Below, piece after piece: positions 1-6,403 of a stretch of 11,281 bases of DNA. The DNA comes from CAZYIW01 sp964647705 (lineage in GTDB: Bacteria > Pseudomonadota > Gammaproteobacteria > PS1 > Pseudothioglobaceae): assembly GCA_964647705.1 (NCBI GenBank), contig CAZYIW010000040.1, positions 1 to 11,281 of the forward strand, written 5' to 3'. The notes beneath the pieces were generated by a model. It made no database searches. It saw nothing but the letters and a program-made list of their open reading frames with translations, and was not told the origin of the DNA. The first letter of the stretch is position 1; each line of letters starts with the position of its first letter. Made by a program: the position numbers and the translations under genes.

Positions 1-6
1 AGAATA

Positions 7-83
7 TGGTGGTTATGGGTGGACTTGAACCACCGACCCCAGCATTATGAATGCTGTGCTCTAACCAGCTGAGCTACATAACC
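7..83 (-). tRNA. tRNA-Met (elongator, anticodon CAU)
   Basis: The reverse complement folds as a complete 77-nt cloverleaf. The acceptor stem is GGTTATG/CATAACC with discriminator A and an encoded CCA (7-9). The D arm begins GCTCAGCTGGTTAGAGC, the anticodon stem-loop is CAGCA-TTCATAA-TGCTG, and the T arm is GGTGG-TTCAAGT-CCACC. The anticodon is CAT. The first pair is a normal G1-C72, so this is not an initiator. A lysidine-type tRNA-Ile2 also carries CAT, but the body, including the GGGGTC stretch after the anticodon stem, resembles E. coli elongator tRNA-Met more than tRNA-Ile2. It delivers methionine to internal AUG codons. It is transcribed leftward, away from coaE, from the promoter at 97-125. 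Confidence 0.93.
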
Positions 84-96
84 ATGAGAACGGGGT

Positions 97-125
97 ATTA
101 TCAAGATTTTTGCTGATAATGTCAA
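97..125 (-). promoter_or_regulatory. Sigma70-type promoter of the tRNA-Met gene
   Basis: On the minus strand a perfect -35 box TTGACA (120-125) is followed by a 17-nt spacer and a -10 box GATAAT (97-102, five of six consensus bases). The next bases, ACCCCGT, form a C-rich discriminator, and the mature tRNA starts 14 nt beyond the -10 box. Position and quality fit a strong stable-RNA promoter. It lies upstream of the coaE start chosen here, which argues against a coaE start further upstream. Confidence 0.75.
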
Positions 126-160
126 TAGTTCTCAAAGAAATATTGATAAAATCAAATCAC

Positions 161-766
161 ATGGAAACCCTCAAAATAGCACTCACCGGTGGTGTGGCCT
201 GTGGCAAATCAACAGTTGGAGAAATTTTTAAAAAACTCGGTGTGCCGGTGATTGATTTAGACACCTTATCTCGTCAAGTGGTGGAAAAAGGTTCCAGCAC
301 CTTGGCCCAACTTTCCACTGCCTTTGGTGAGGCGATCCTTAACGCCGACGGCACACTTAATCGCGCCAAACTTCGAGACGTCATGCTCTGTGACGCTGAG
401 AATAAAAAGACAATTGAGAAAATTTTGCACCCAAAAATTTTAGAAAAAATGCAAATGGCTATTAAAAAGCTTAAAACCAAGCTGGTGGTGGTTGAAGTGC
501 AACTTTTGGTGGAGAGTAACCTAACCCACCTATTCGATCGTGCCATTATTGTCGATTGCGCGCACGAAAAACAGCTAAAAAGGCTTGCTGATAGGTCAAA
601 TTTGGCAAAAACTGAGGCAGAAGCCCTGATTGGCGCACAATCCAGCCGAGAAGATCGACTTAAAGCCTGTGATAAACTGCCAACCGATGTGATTGAAAAT
701 AATTCACAAATTTTTGATTTAGAGCAAAAAGTTAATAATTTGTATCAAAAACTAATCAATCTTTAA
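161..766 (+). CDS. coaE: Dephospho-CoA kinase
   Basis: CoaE phosphorylates the 3'-hydroxyl of dephospho-CoA with ATP, the last step of coenzyme A synthesis, in the cytosol. The protein has 201 residues from the ATG at 161, the usual family size. Visible are the P-loop GGVACGKS (residues 10-17), the IDLD motif (31-34), DGTLNR (63-68) with the following LR, and the HP of ILHPKI (89-90), all in the expected family order. In-frame starts at 110 (TTG) and 119 (ATG) would add residues unlike the family and would run into the tRNA promoter, so 161 is preferred, although no clear Shine-Dalgarno sequence precedes it. The 3' end overlaps the convergent ferredoxin gene by 15 bp. The family call is secure; the exact start is slightly less so. 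Confidence 0.94.
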   Translation: METLKIALTGGVACGKSTVGEIFKKLGVPVIDLDTLSRQVVEKGSSTLAQLSTAFGEAILNADGTLNRAKLRDVMLCDAENKKTIEKILHPKILEKMQMAIKKLKTKLVVVEVQLLVESNLTHLFDRAIIVDCAHEKQLKRLADRSNLAKTEAEALIGAQSSREDRLKACDKLPTDVIENNSQIFDLEQKVNNLYQKLINL

Positions 767-1063
767 TCTTTTAACAACCTTACCGCCAATTAGGTGTTCG
801 TTGATGATGTCGTCGATGTCTTCTTCGTCGATGTATTGGTACCAGATGTCGTCTGGGTAGACAACCGCCACTGGGCCATGCTCACACCTGCCCAAACAAC
901 GCGACTCACTGATGCCAATTTTGCCCTCACCTAAATAGCCTTTTTCTCGACAGGTGTCTTTGGCATAACGGTAGAGCGCTTTAGCGCCAAATTGCGAACA
1001 ACACTGCGCAGCGTCTTTTCTGACATTGTTACAAAAAAAGATGTGTCTTTGATAGTGGCTCAT
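752..1063 (-). CDS. Thioredoxin-like (2Fe-2S) ferredoxin
   Basis: A 103-residue soluble protein of the thioredoxin-like 2Fe-2S ferredoxin family (Aquifex Fd type, related to the NuoE fold). Likely cluster ligands are Cys11, Cys21 or Cys22, Cys56 and Cys60; the last two sit in SRCLGRCEHGP, the typical C-x3-C hairpin. The family pattern after it, GPVAVVYPDDIWY, is also present, as is an acidic C-terminal helix. It probably acts as a small electron carrier; the partner is not evident from the sequence. Its ATG (1061-1063) overlaps the rsmI stop in an ATGA, so it is probably translated by coupling behind rsmI. It ends with TAG inside the 3' end of coaE. No transmembrane segment or export signal is visible. 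Confidence 0.88.
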   Translation of the reverse strand: MSHYQRHIFFCNNVRKDAAQCCSQFGAKALYRYAKDTCREKGYLGEGKIGISESRCLGRCEHGPVAVVYPDDIWYQYIDEEDIDDIINEHLIGGKVVKRLKID

Positions 1064-1890
1064 GATTCAATGGCAATTTGGTAGCAAGTTTTTTTGTCAA
1101 CGCCGGTAATTTTGCTGGCCAGTTTGGCCGCTTTTGAGGCGCTCATCTCGGTTAAAAGAATGGGGATTATTTTATCCAATTGTTGAATTTTATCAATATC
1201 ATCTGTTCTACCCACGGCTGAGACAAGCACAACAAATTCGCCTTTTTGGTGAGTGGGGTCGGCGCGAAGATGTGTCAGTAAATTTTCTAAGGTGTCGGTG
1301 ATTATGGTTTCAAAAGATTTTGTAATCTCTTTGGCAAGGCACACCAATCGATTTGCTCCTAGCATTTGGTGAAGATCTTCAACACTGGCGAGAATGCGCT
1401 TGGGCGATTCATAAAAAATCAGTGTTTCTTGATTGTGTTGATGCGCTTTGATGATTTTTTGTCTGGCACTTTGTTTGCTAGGCAAAAATCCCAAAAATTT
1501 AAAATTATTAGAAGCCAGACCTGAAGCTGACAATGCGCTAATCAGTGCACTGGCACCTGGGATGGGTACTACTGATAATCCTGAATTTTTCGCCTCTCGC
1601 ACCAAAACAAAACCCGGGTCAGAGATGAGCGGTGTACCGGCATCACTAATCAAAGCGATGTTTTGCCCAGACTCAAGGCGCTGGATAATATTTTGTGTTT
1701 TGTCTGTTTCGTTGTGTTCGTGGAAGGATTCAGATGCAGTGGTAATCTGATAATGATCAAGCAAGTGTTTTGAATGACGCGTGTCTTCTGCTAAGATCAG
1801 ATCAACGCTTTTTAGCGTTTCAATCGCCCTAAAGGTGATATCATCTAAATTACCAATTGGGGTTGAAACAATATATAAAATTCCACTCAT
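1060..1890 (-). CDS. rsmI: 16S rRNA (cytidine-1402-2'-O)-methyltransferase RsmI
   Basis: RsmI (YraL) uses S-adenosylmethionine to methylate the ribose of C1402 in the 16S rRNA decoding centre. The protein has 276 residues, close to E. coli RsmI. Diagnostic motifs are STPIGNLDDIT (9-19), LAEDTR (33-38), the glycine-rich SDAGTPLISDPG loop, IPGASA, GFLPSK and FYESPKRI, all typical of this tetrapyrrole-methylase-fold family. The ATG at 1888-1890 is chosen over an in-frame TTG at 1900-1902 because the protein then begins MSGILYIVSTPIGN as in the family, and a GAGAG ribosome-binding site lies just upstream. The start codon shares the palindrome CATG with the divergent yraN. The ferredoxin gene follows with a 4-bp ATGA overlap. 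The pairing with yraN and dolP matches the E. coli yraL-yraN-yraP neighbourhood. Confidence 0.96.
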   Translation of the reverse strand: MSGILYIVSTPIGNLDDITFRAIETLKSVDLILAEDTRHSKHLLDHYQITTASESFHEHNETDKTQNIIQRLESGQNIALISDAGTPLISDPGFVLVREAKNSGLSVVPIPGASALISALSASGLASNNFKFLGFLPSKQSARQKIIKAHQHNQETLIFYESPKRILASVEDLHQMLGANRLVCLAKEITKSFETIITDTLENLLTHLRADPTHQKGEFVVLVSAVGRTDDIDKIQQLDKIIPILLTEMSASKAAKLASKITGVDKKTCYQIAIES

Positions 1891-2260
1891 GTTTTCTCTC
1901 AAGCGTCAAACCGGCAACAAGGCTGAAACCATCGCCCTTGAATATCTGCAAGAACAAGGCTTGATGCTGATTGAACAAAACTACCTAACCAAAATGGGTG
2001 AGGTGGATATTATTATGCAAGATAAATTGGACGACACATTGGTTTTTGTGGAAGTTCGTTATCGAAAAAATTCTCACTTTGTCTCGGCTGTTGAGAGTGT
2101 GACTCGGGATAAACAACGCAAACTGATTCGAACGGCAAATCATTATCTGCAATCGCACCCTGAGTATCAAAATTTTGTCTGTCGCTTTGATGTTGTGGGG
2201 GTGGAATCTGATTTAAAATATCCTATAATTAACTGGATTAAAAATGCTTTCGAAGGCTAA
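1889..2260 (+). CDS. yraN: YraN family protein (UPF0102), predicted nuclease fold
   Basis: A 123-residue UPF0102 protein aligning over its length with E. coli YraN. A KRQTGNKAE N-terminus is followed by GEVDIIM (37-43) and VFVEVRYR (52-59), the conserved core of a PD-(D/E)XK-like fold, with acidic Glu38, Asp40 and Glu55. Arg57 stands at the usual lysine position, as also in the E. coli family member, so this is not a local loss. The C-terminal CRFDVVGVE and INWIKNAF are family hallmarks. The biochemical role is not firmly known. The ATG at 1889 is the only sensible start and overlaps the rsmI start codon on the other strand. There is no clear ribosome-binding site. An AT-rich TATATAAAA at 1872-1880 lies just upstream, so a very short leader or leaderless mRNA is possible. 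dolP follows after 6 nt. Confidence 0.93.
   Translation: MFSLKRQTGNKAETIALEYLQEQGLMLIEQNYLTKMGEVDIIMQDKLDDTLVFVEVRYRKNSHFVSAVESVTRDKQRKLIRTANHYLQSHPEYQNFVCRFDVVGVESDLKYPIINWIKNAFEG
2224..2229 (+). promoter_or_regulatory. Possible internal -10 box upstream of dolP
   Basis: A perfect TATAAT lies near the end of yraN, 37 nt before the dolP start. The hexamer at 17-nt spacing (GTGGAA, 2201-2206) matches the -35 consensus poorly, so this is a weak call. It would let the lipoprotein gene be expressed separately from yraN. Confidence 0.25.
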
Positions 2261-2266
2261 AAAATC

Positions 2267-2995
2267 ATGAAAAAAATTGCCCTACCACTTATTCTTATGA
2301 GCGCTATTTTTACCAGTGGTTGTGTTACCACTGCTTCAACAGTGGGCTCAGCAGTGACCGTTGCCAATGAAAGACGCACCACTGGTGAACTCATTGATGA
2401 TAAAACACTGAGTCTAAGGCTGATGGCTTGGTCGGTCGACGATGTAAAAACCAAAGGCGCGCATGTGAACTTTATGGCGTATGATCGAAAAGTGTTGGTT
2501 GCAGGCGAGGCACCCAGTGCCCAGGTGCGTGATTATATCGTTGAGCAAATCCCCGTGGTGGACCCCAAAATTGAGCAAGTGTTTAATGAGATTTCAGTCG
2601 GCCCTAACAGCAGTTATTTAAGTCGTGCCAAAGATGTGGCGATTAGTGCGCAAGTAGAGGTTTTGCTCTATGACCAAGAGGTTTTTCACCCAACACATGT
2701 GAAGGTGATGACCGAGAGGCAAACCGTCTACTTAATGGGTAAGGTAACCCAGCGTGAGGCAGACAAAGCCACCAAAATTGCCGCTAAAGCCAAAGGTGTG
2801 AAAAAGGTGGTAAAGTTGTTTGACTATTTAAAAACTCGCCCAGCTCAAGAGATTGAACGCGACAGACAACGAGAGCTTGATGCCCAAAAAGAGGCAGAGA
2901 GAAAACAAAAACAAGCACAGATTGAAGCCAAAAAAGCCGAACTTATTAAACAACTCAAAGAACTTGGCGCCAATACCGAAGGCACGCCGTTTTAA
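2267..2995 (+). CDS. dolP: Outer-membrane BON-domain lipoprotein DolP (YraP)
   Basis: A 242-residue lipoprotein of the DolP/YraP type, which in E. coli sits on the inner face of the outer membrane and supports envelope integrity. The signal peptide MKKIALPLILMSAIFTSGC has a two-lysine N-terminus and a lipobox cysteine at residue 19; the -3 residue is Thr rather than the common Leu. Two BON domains follow, at about 46-112 (VNFMAYDRKVLVAGEAPS) and about 124-188 (VKVMTERQTVYLMGKVTQREAD). A charged, glutamine- and lysine-rich tail of about 53 residues (190-242) is predicted helical or coiled coil and is absent from E. coli DolP, which ends at the second BON domain. GAAGG about 10 nt before the ATG can serve as ribosome-binding site. 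It probably forms an operon with yraN. Its TAA overlaps the convergent rnhB stop. Confidence 0.9.
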   Translation: MKKIALPLILMSAIFTSGCVTTASTVGSAVTVANERRTTGELIDDKTLSLRLMAWSVDDVKTKGAHVNFMAYDRKVLVAGEAPSAQVRDYIVEQIPVVDPKIEQVFNEISVGPNSSYLSRAKDVAISAQVEVLLYDQEVFHPTHVKVMTERQTVYLMGKVTQREADKATKIAAKAKGVKKVVKLFDYLKTRPAQEIERDRQRELDAQKEAERKQKQAQIEAKKAELIKQLKELGANTEGTPF

Positions 2996-3007
2996 TTTAA
3001 AAGGCGT
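2984..3007. repeat. Inverted repeat across the dolP/rnhB stop codons
   Basis: ACGCC (2984-2988) pairs with GGCGT (3003-3007), and an inner TTTT (2990-2993) pairs with AAAA (2999-3002). The result is an imperfect hairpin with one bulged G, centred just after the overlapping stop codons of the convergent genes. It could stabilise 3' ends or end transcription in both directions. Neither strand has a good T-run after it (the plus strand continues TTGATTGG), so a classical intrinsic terminator is not supported. Confidence 0.4.
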
Positions 3008-3549
3008 TTGATTGGTTTAAAAGAGTAGCGATGCTCACCAGCAATTGCCCCGTATTTTTGAAGGGCTTGCAGGTGTGCTTTAGTGCCATAGCCCTTGTGC
3101 TTGGCAAAACCGTACTCAGGGTAGCGCTTATCTAGCTCAATCATTTGTCTATCCCGCGTGACTTTCGCCACAATTGAAGCTGCCGAGATACAAGGCTCGG
3201 TCAAATCACCTTTAATAATGGTGGTGCAATTTTTAACATCGGGTGATTGATTGCCATCAACCAGCACTTGGTCATAGTTTGCGTTTAGATTCTCAACGGC
3301 TTTTTTCATTGCCAAAAGTGTGGCTTGTAGGATATTGATTTTGTCGATGGTATTGGCATCCACCTCGCCCACCGCCCATTGGCAGCTTTGGGTGATTTGT
3401 TGGAATAAGGCTTGGCGTTTTTTCTCGCTGAGTTTTTTAGAATCGGTTAGCTCAGGCAGGTAGAAACCATCTGGCAGAATAACCGCACCCGCAACCACAG
3501 AACCAACCAAGGGGCCTCGTCCAGCTTCATCCACTCCAATAACAATCAT
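2992..3549 (-). CDS. rnhB: Ribonuclease HII
   Basis: RNase HII cuts the RNA strand of RNA/DNA hybrids and starts removal of single ribonucleotides from DNA. The protein has 185 residues, a usual compact size. The catalytic acidic residues are visible: Asp7 and Glu8 in VDEAGRGPLVG, Asp98 in VDGN and Asp115 in KGD. The family signature ISAASIVAKVTRDR follows, then YPEYGFAKHKGYGTKAH. The ATG at 3547-3549 gives the normal start MIVIGVDEAGRG. It lies 9 nt after purD and has no evident ribosome-binding site, so translation probably depends on ribosomes arriving from purD. It is the last gene of the long minus-strand string and its TAA overlaps the convergent dolP stop within TTAA (2992-2995). Confidence 0.96.
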   Translation of the reverse strand: MIVIGVDEAGRGPLVGSVVAGAVILPDGFYLPELTDSKKLSEKKRQALFQQITQSCQWAVGEVDANTIDKINILQATLLAMKKAVENLNANYDQVLVDGNQSPDVKNCTTIIKGDLTEPCISAASIVAKVTRDRQMIELDKRYPEYGFAKHKGYGTKAHLQALQKYGAIAGEHRYSFKPIKRLLN

Positions 3550-3558
3550 TTGAAAAGT

Positions 3559-4827
3559 TTAATTGAGTGCTTTAAACCCAATATCGGTTCTAAAATAAGC
3601 GTTTGGCCAATCGATAGAATCAACCAGCTGATAAGCATTTTTTTGCGCCTGTGCAATATCATTGCCCAGCGCCGTGGCGCACAGAACACGACCACCATCA
3701 GAGACGATATTGTCTTGATCCATCTTCGTGCCTGCATGAAAAACTTTAGCGTTGTCACTGTCTTTTGGCAAAACAATAACCTCGCCCGATGGATAATCAT
3801 TGGGATAACCATTCGCCGCAAGCACCACTCCTAGACAAGCTCGAGTATCCCACTCGGCACTGGCCTGATCTAACTTGCCGTCAGTTGCCAATAAACATAA
3901 TTCAGCTAGGTTAGATTTAAGGCGCATCATAATTGGTTGTGTTTCTGGGTCGCCAAAACGGCAATTGTATTCCAACACCTTGGATTTGCCGTTTTTATCA
4001 ATCATCAAACCTGCATACAAAAAACCAGTATAGGGGTTGCCTTCTTTCGCCATGCCTTCAACGGTAGGCTTGATCACTGTGTCCATCACATCTTGATAAA
4101 TTGCATCGCTCACAATCGGTGCAGGTGAATAGGCACCCATGCCACCGGTGTTTGGCCCTTTGTCGCCATTGTCTCTGGCTTTATGATCTTGTGATGTGGC
4201 CATTGGCAAAATGTTTTTACCATCAACCATCACAATAAAACTGGCTTCTTCTCCAGTGAGAAATTCCTCAATCACCACGCGCGAACCTGCATCGCCAAAG
4301 CGATTGCCCTCTAACATGTCATTAATGGCGTCTTCTGCCTCTTTTTCGGTGTTGGCAATGATCACACCTTTACCTGCAGCCAAGCCGTCGGCTTTGATGA
4401 CTATCGGTGTGCCTTTATCTTTAACGTATTGAACAGCTGGTTCAACCTCGGTAAAGACATCATAAAACGCTGTTGGTATTTGATGCCTATCTAAAAAGTC
4501 TTTACAAAAAGCCTTGGACCCCTCCAGTTGTGACGCGGCTTTTGTAGGGCCGAATATTGCCAAGCCTTCACTTTTAAATGCATCCACAACGCCAATTACT
4601 AGGGGTGCTTCAGGGCCTACGATGGTCAAATCAATATCGTGGTTTTTGGCAAAATTGATCAACCCATTGATATCCTCTACCCCGATATCAACATTTTCTA
4701 ATTTTTCTTCTAAAGCTGTGCCTGCGTTACCTGGCGCAACATAGACCGCTTGTGTGCTTTCAAATTGTGCACACTGCCATGCCAAGGCGTGTTCACGACC
4801 GCCAGAGCCAATTACCAATAGTTTCAT
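3559..4827 (-). CDS. purD: Phosphoribosylamine-glycine ligase (GAR synthetase)
   Basis: PurD joins glycine to 5-phosphoribosylamine with ATP, the second step of de novo purine synthesis. The protein has 422 residues. It begins MKLLVIGSGGREHALAW (N-terminal domain, GSGGREHA at 7-14), with GPEAPLV at 71-77. The ATP-grasp domain includes VIKADGLAAGKGV (143-155) and EEFLTGEEAS (187-196), followed by GGMGAYSPAP (228-237) and the GARS signature RFGDPETQ (290-297). The C-terminal domain carries RACLGVVLAANGYP and the final FRTDIGFKAL. An upstream extension to 4887 is open but unlike the family; the ATG at 4825-4827 is used because the protein then starts correctly and overlaps the preceding stop as ATGA. 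It lies between an unknown gene and rnhB rather than next to purH, its neighbour in E. coli. Confidence 0.97.
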   Translation of the reverse strand: MKLLVIGSGGREHALAWQCAQFESTQAVYVAPGNAGTALEEKLENVDIGVEDINGLINFAKNHDIDLTIVGPEAPLVIGVVDAFKSEGLAIFGPTKAASQLEGSKAFCKDFLDRHQIPTAFYDVFTEVEPAVQYVKDKGTPIVIKADGLAAGKGVIIANTEKEAEDAINDMLEGNRFGDAGSRVVIEEFLTGEEASFIVMVDGKNILPMATSQDHKARDNGDKGPNTGGMGAYSPAPIVSDAIYQDVMDTVIKPTVEGMAKEGNPYTGFLYAGLMIDKNGKSKVLEYNCRFGDPETQPIMMRLKSNLAELCLLATDGKLDQASAEWDTRACLGVVLAANGYPNDYPSGEVIVLPKDSDNAKVFHAGTKMDQDNIVSDGGRVLCATALGNDIAQAQKNAYQLVDSIDWPNAYFRTDIGFKALN

Positions 4828-5465
4828 ACGTATTCTTCGATAAATTCTCTGAATTTTTTGTGCGACATAATCTGTGTACCATCGCAATTAAAAGACATAG
4901 AGATTGTTGAATTAAAAAGGTTAATTATCGCAGAACGCAGATAGTAGCCGTCAAGATTTCTAAGCGCGGGAATGTGTTCAATGATAAAACGTAACTCATC
5001 TTCGTCGGTGAGTTGTTTCATGTGTTTATTACGCGTGTAAAAAGCTGTTTGCCATTCCTTTGATAAATAATCAAATGCAGGGTCATGCTCTAGCATTTTG
5101 TAATAGCGCTTAATCAAATTTGATTTTTCTTCAAGAGAAATTCTGCCGAAATGATGATAGATGTAATCCGGCGTTAATAAATCTTCAACTAGGTGCACTT
5201 CAACATTAAACGGGTCGAATACCGAGGAGGTTTTAATTTCGCCATTGTTAAGGCCAATAACCAAACGATAAATACCTGTTGATAGCAACAAATACAACAG
5301 CACTTCACTGAGCTGTTCCATGTTTTCATCAACAATGTTGTAGGATCTTTCACGGCTATAAACGCTGTCACGCAAGCTGCTATCACCTTTTACGCTTCGC
5401 ATTAAGTTATCGTCAAAGTAGTAGCCGACTAACGCTTCCTTTTTTTTATTCTTCCCCATACTCAT
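4824..5465 (-). CDS. Uncharacterised 213-residue protein
   Basis: I do not recognise this protein. It has a lysine-rich N-terminus (MSMGKNKKKEA) and a short hydrophobic stretch at about 55-71 (VLLYLLLSTGIYRLVIG) that looks more like a buried helix and strand than a membrane span. The rest is charged and aromatic-rich (for example DYIYHHFGRISLEEK, LIKRYYKMLEHDPAFDYL and IMSHKKFREFIEEYV) and reads as a mostly helical soluble protein. There is no signal peptide, nucleotide-binding loop or metal-binding cysteine set. It begins 15 nt after the truB stop, and its TGA overlaps the purD ATG (ATGA), so it is truly embedded in the operon and probably expressed. Starts at residue 1 (5465) or 3 (5459) are both possible; neither has a clear ribosome-binding site. 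A perfect TATAAT lies just upstream. Its base use looks like its neighbours'. Confidence 0.85.
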   Translation of the reverse strand: MSMGKNKKKEALVGYYFDDNLMRSVKGDSSLRDSVYSRERSYNIVDENMEQLSEVLLYLLLSTGIYRLVIGLNNGEIKTSSVFDPFNVEVHLVEDLLTPDYIYHHFGRISLEEKSNLIKRYYKMLEHDPAFDYLSKEWQTAFYTRNKHMKQLTDEDELRFIIEHIPALRNLDGYYLRSAIINLFNSTISMSFNCDGTQIMSHKKFREFIEEYV

Positions 5466-5487
5466 GTTTGATGATTATAGTCAAACA
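5465..5487 (-). promoter_or_regulatory. Hairpin and TATAAT at the truB/unknown-gene junction
   Basis: On the minus strand TGTTTGA and TCAAACA (7 bp each) flank a 9-nt loop. The hairpin contains the truB TGA stop and ends on the A of the next gene's ATG. The loop region includes a perfect -10 sequence TATAAT (5474-5479) ending 8 nt before the ATG, without a convincing -35 box 17 nt upstream. It may be an internal promoter giving an almost leaderless mRNA, a start-codon-masking hairpin, or a chance arrangement in AT-rich DNA. Confidence 0.3.
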
Positions 5488-6392
5488 AATAGTCTTTTAG
5501 GTGCGATTTCACCTTCTTTTGAGGCTTTGCCAATGCCAATAAATTTTTTTTCGTGATCGAATAATTTAACCTGAGTGGTGCGTTTTTTAGGCAAAATTTG
5601 AACTAAGCGCCCAAATTTGATCTCACTGGTTTGTGACTCATTTAAAAAAACCTCATCCATATCTGTGAGTAACACTTCACTAGAAAGTAGTACTTCATCC
5701 AAGGTTTCAAAACTTTTTTCTTTTAAAGCTTGTAGTTTTGAAAAAGTCAGCGCATCATTAACATCCACATCAGCAAAGCCAATGCGTCTTAGTGTGACCA
5801 CATGTGCACCACAACCAAGGCGCTGGCCAATATCCTCTATTAATGTGCGAATGTAGGTGCCCTTAGAGCAATACACCGACATTGACAAAACACCTTTTGC
5901 ATATTCAACAGAATGGATATCAAATATCTCAACCTTGCGCGATTCTCGTTCTACCTCGATACCTTTTCTGGCAAGCTTGTATAAAGGTTGGCCATCTTTT
6001 TTCAGTGCCGAATACATGGGTGGCACTTGCTCAATACTGCCAATAAAACCATTGACAACTTTTGCTACCTCTTCAAATGAGATGTGTTGATAATCTGCTT
6101 TATTAACAACCTCCCCTTCACTGTCTCCAGTGGTGGTAGTTACACCCAGTTGTGCACGCACAAAATAACGCTTATTTGCATTCAAAAGATAACCGGCAAC
6201 CTTGGTTGATTGCCCCAAACAAATCGGCAAGATGCCACTGGCCAATGGATCTAAGCTGCCTGTGTGACCCGCTTTTTTGGCAAAAAACAGTCGTTTGACT
6301 TGCTGTAACGCGGCATTAGAACTCAGACCGGTATCTTTATCAAGCAACACTATACCGCTAATTTCTCTGCCTTTTTTATTGCGCCTTGACAT
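5481..6392 (-). CDS. truB: tRNA pseudouridine(55) synthase
   Basis: TruB converts U55 of the tRNA T-loop to pseudouridine and helps tRNA folding. The protein has 303 residues, the usual size for proteobacteria. The catalytic aspartate is Asp48 in GHTGSLDPLASG (42-53). Other family motifs are GIVLLDKDTGLSS near the start, KRYFVRAQLGVTTTTGD, VPPMYSALKKDGQPLYKLARKG, and SKGTYIRTLIEDIG. A C-terminal PUA-like domain (about 235-303) ends in KRLFV. The ATG at 6390-6392 lies 11 nt after rbfA, with no strong ribosome-binding site. The position after rbfA is the conserved gammaproteobacterial order, but here truB is followed by an unknown gene rather than rpsO. Confidence 0.97.
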   Translation of the reverse strand: MSRRNKKGREISGIVLLDKDTGLSSNAALQQVKRLFFAKKAGHTGSLDPLASGILPICLGQSTKVAGYLLNANKRYFVRAQLGVTTTTGDSEGEVVNKADYQHISFEEVAKVVNGFIGSIEQVPPMYSALKKDGQPLYKLARKGIEVERESRKVEIFDIHSVEYAKGVLSMSVYCSKGTYIRTLIEDIGQRLGCGAHVVTLRRIGFADVDVNDALTFSKLQALKEKSFETLDEVLLSSEVLLTDMDEVFLNESQTSEIKFGRLVQILPKKRTTQVKLFDHEKKFIGIGKASKEGEIAPKRLFV

Positions 6393-6403
6393 AATGGCAA
6401 CGC

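Noticed and set aside
110..160. N-terminal extension of coaE to TTG 110 or ATG 119
   Set aside because: The added residues do not fit the family, and the region contains the divergent tRNA-Met promoter.
4828..4887. N-terminal extension of purD by 20 residues
   Set aside because: PurD proteins begin at MKxLVIGSGGREHA. The extension merely reads the 3' end of the preceding gene in another frame.
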